This document shows positions 62,323 to 64,000 of a stretch of 64,000 nucleotides of DNA, piece by piece (position 1 is the first letter of the stretch; each line of letters begins with the position of its first letter). The stretch comes from Bacillus kexueae (GTDB taxonomy: Bacteria; Bacillota; Bacilli; Bacillales; Aeribacillaceae). The stretch spans positions 558,001 to 622,000 of the forward strand of contig NZ_JALAZE010000001.1 of NCBI RefSeq assembly GCF_022809095.1, read 5' to 3'. The notes under the pieces are model-generated. The model made no database searches, was not told the origin of the DNA, and saw nothing but the letters and a program-made list of their open reading frames with translations. A program made the translations under genes and the position numbers.

Positions 62323-63210
62323 TTACTCGCATAATTTTTTCATATCTCCCGGCAATTCACTCGTAAAGGACAGCGTTTCGTGTAACATCGGGTGGTAAAA
62401 GGTAAGCGAATAACTGTGAAGCGCTTGGCGGTCGATTTGGTCTCTTTGGCCGCCATACAATGTATCACCACAGAGTGGATGTCCTAGATGAGCCATATGT
62501 ACCCGAATTTGGTGCGTTCGACCTGTTTCAAGTGTTAGTTCAACGAGTGTCCGGTCAGAAAATCGTTTCAGTACGTTGAAGTGAGTAACGGCTGTTTGCC
62601 CCTCTGGGTGAACGACACGTTCGATAATACTATCTTCTTTTCTAGATATTGGGGCATTGATCGTCCCTTGATCTTCTTTCATGACACCGTGAACGACAGC
62701 CATGTATTTCCGCTTCACTGCTTTCTTTTGTTGCTCTTTTGAAAACAAGGAATGACTAAAACGATGCTTGGCGACTAAAAGCAAGCCACTCGTATCACGG
62801 TCCAGTCGTGTGACGATGTGAACCGTGAGCTTGTATCCCTTTTGTTCGTAATAGTGAAGTAGGCCATTGGCGATGCTACCAGTTGGGTGCTCTCTCGATG
62901 GAATCGTCGATTGATAAGGTGGTTTCTGAATAACAAGACAATGTTCATCTTCATATACGATGTCAAGTGGGATGTCTTCTTTCATCATTGATTCGCTCTG
63001 CGCTTCTTCCGGAAACGTTACCATTACTTCATCACCACGAGTTAGAACGTAGCGAACATTTTCTTCTTTTCCGTTCACTTCAATAGATCCGCCATTAAAT
63101 TTAATATCGGTTAGCGCTGCTTTCGAAATTTGTTGTTCGCGCAAAAATTCCCGTAACACTTTCTCCTCATCTGCCGCTTTGATTTTCCACGATAACTGAA
63201 ATGGTTTCAC
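62323..63210 (-). CDS. rluD: RluA/RluD-family 23S rRNA pseudouridine synthase (YjbO type)
   Basis: A 295-residue enzyme: N-terminal S4-like RNA-binding part ('VLREFLREQQISKAALTDI', 'YVLTRGDEVMVTFPEE'), catalytic Asp in 'HIVTRLDRDTSGLLLVAKH' (family R-L-D), and 'LTLETGRTHQIRVHMAHLGHPLCGD'. It converts specific uridines of rRNA or tRNA to pseudouridine; the exact target is not determined by sequence. The start is GTG with AAGGAAGG upstream. As in B. subtilis it follows nadK. Confidence 0.9.
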   Translation of the reverse strand: MKPFQLSWKIKAADEEKVLREFLREQQISKAALTDIKFNGGSIEVNGKEENVRYVLTRGDEVMVTFPEEAQSESMMKEDIPLDIVYEDEHCLVIQKPPYQSTIPSREHPTGSIANGLLHYYEQKGYKLTVHIVTRLDRDTSGLLLVAKHRFSHSLFSKEQQKKAVKRKYMAVVHGVMKEDQGTINAPISRKEDSIIERVVHPEGQTAVTHFNVLKRFSDRTLVELTLETGRTHQIRVHMAHLGHPLCGDTLYGGQRDQIDRQALHSYSLTFYHPMLHETLSFTSELPGDMKKLCE

Positions 63211-63291
63211 GATAAAATCCTTCCTTTAATGTTTTGACTGAATTCATTCTAAACGCTCCATTACTATTAGAAGAAAAATGACTCTGAACAA

Positions 63292-63415
63292 CCTTTTTGA
63301 AAAACTGTTTCCGATTACATTGTAGCTTTTTCTTTCATATTGAATTCATAACATTTCGCTCTAGACTCAGTCAAGTCGCTCAATCTGATTCTGAATAATG
63401 TACTAAGCCTTTGCT
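63292..63415. repeat. Decayed MITE-like element (copy 3)
   Basis: CCTTTTTGAAAAACTGTTTCCG, then TTGTAGCTTTTTCTTTCATATT, ACATTTCGCTCTAGAC and ATGTACTAAGCCTTTGC line up with successive parts of the elements at 17509 and 59082 but with many differences. Confidence 0.55.
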
Positions 63416-63659
63416 TTTATAAGAAACATACATGATTTTACACTCGCACCCCAGACATGAAAATTTATTCTCCCCGGGGTTTCCTTTTTACCATCTACCT
63501 ATCATGATCGATCATTCAGCCCATAGGTAATGTTTATTTTCACAGAAAAAGCGCAAAGCGCATGTCCTTAGGCGAAGGGCGCTTGGAGCTAGACACCAAA
63601 AAAACTGTAATGAGAATCCTTTAACACTTTATTGAACTTAAACTTTCTGTAACAACAAC
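63416..63659 (+). repeat. Duplicated intergenic block, copy B (includes dispersed repeat copy 4)
   Basis: Same order as 61643-61930 (TTATAAGAAACATACATGATT, CCCCGGGG, ATCATGATCGATCATTCAGC) with about 90-95% identity by eye, then from 63544 a dispersed repeat copy in which about 70 internal bases are deleted (AAGGGCGCTTGGAGCTAGACA). The terminator hairpin here has a mismatch and a shorter T-run. Confidence 0.85.
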
Positions 63660-63660
63660 T

Positions 63661-63700
63661 AAAAACGCTTGCCTTTTGAAAGCTGGCAAGCGTTTTTTTA
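63661..63700. terminator. Terminator after nadK
   Basis: AAAAACGCTTGCC-TTTTGAAAGCT-GGCAAGCGTTTTTTTA. Confidence 0.9.
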
Positions 63701-63703
63701 TCC

Positions 63704-64000
63704 TTAATCGGATTCCGTAATAAAAGAATCACGGACGCGTTTCCAAAATGGAAACGGTCGAAAACGTGCGAAGCGTACCTTTTCTTGAGCCACGCGACAT
63801 TGAATCGATTTGACATCTTTATGTAACAGCGTCAAATGGTCAATTGTGATTTGGAAATCAACATCGTTCACTGGACGTAATAAACATGTATGGTGGTCCG
63901 GCAAAATAAGCGGCGATCCAATTGTACGGAATACACGGTTATTAATGGACGCCATTTCCGCCACTTGAATGGCTGGAATAGATGGATGTAAAATTGCGCC
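63704..64000 (-). CDS. nadK: NAD kinase, C-terminal 98 residues (cut by window edge)
   Basis: The frame is open to the window edge and reads '[20 protein letters not shown]', then '[17 protein letters not shown]', the well-known C-terminal block of bacterial NAD kinase (family 'M-x-S-x-N-x-R-x-F-R-T-x-G-S-P'). It phosphorylates NAD to NADP. Gene order nadK-rluD matches B. subtilis yjbN-yjbO. Confidence 0.93.
   Translation of the reverse strand, partial: GAILHPSIPAIQVAEMASINNRVFRTIGSPLILPDHHTCLLRPVNDVDFQITIDHLTLLHKDVKSIQCRVAQEKVRFARFRPFPFWKRVRDSFITESD

Overview
The window is a stretch of chromosome from an aerobic, spore-forming member of the Bacillaceae. The base composition is AT-rich, ribosome binding sites are of the AAAGGAGG type, and several starts are GTG or TTG. 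Many genes match, in identity and neighbourhood, the yjb-yjc region of Bacillus subtilis: nadK, an rluD-type pseudouridine synthase, prpE, a CPA2 antiporter (yjbQ), fabI, cotO, a DUF1360 protein (yjcA-like), a YjcZ-type peptide, spoVIF, yjcD, yjcF, yjcG, yjcH, metI and metC. I see no plasmid, phage or transposase gene. Species cannot be named from sequence alone. All names rest on recognising protein motifs by eye; no database search was run.

Layout. 1-1621: the start of a TRAP-TAXI uptake operon (binding lipoprotein, DUF1850 protein, first codons of the fused permease). 1966-4595: metI-metC behind a SAM riboswitch. 4647-9976: five genes of a probably undescribed surface or spore-envelope system: two coiled-coil proteins, a beta-rich protein, a cysteine-containing structural protein and a JAMM metalloprotease. 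10014-14325: four sugar-transfer genes. 14479-20009: yjcH, yjcG, yjcF, a YetF-type membrane protein and the UvrD-like helicase yjcD. 20474-24142: spoVIF, a YjcZ peptide, several very small genes and a second, smaller copy of the surface system. 24611-32021: DUF454 protein, a large secreted amylopullulanase broken by a single-base frameshift, a quinone oxidoreductase and its probable TetR regulator. 32133-46476: a spore-coat glycosylation region resembling B. subtilis ytdA-ytcABC and cotSA-cotS-cotI, with two extra glycosyltransferases, a tandem kinase-like protein and a HipA-like kinase. 47301-52297: a five-gene tyrosine to homogentisate catabolic operon. 52470-64000: cotO, an MFS transporter, fabI, a NERD protein, a CPA2 antiporter, mgtE, prpE, a small membrane protein, rluD and the 3' end of nadK.

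Two things stand out. First, three intergenic arrays (20114-20401, 46587-47280, 56374-57131) have different core sequences but the same 21-bp period, which is two helical turns. Two of them share the core CTATGCGCG and are open in all three forward frames, although they are most probably not genes. Second, the paralogous surface-protein loci at 4647-9976 and 21877-24142 pair a 'KVYDWV...FPPQCP' protein with a coiled-coil plus beta-domain partner. Sigma-K-like promoters precede several of these genes and the coat glycosylation genes, so a mother-cell, spore-surface role is likely.

The intergenic DNA is also rich in small non-coding repeats: a MITE-like element with inverted ends (17509, 59082 and a relic at 63292), a roughly 180-bp dispersed repeat (20801, 24196, 61773, 63544), and a direct duplication flanking the small membrane protein and rluD. 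Two genes (a JAMM protease at 9554 and an MFS transporter at 52994) appear to start at ATC or ATT codons.
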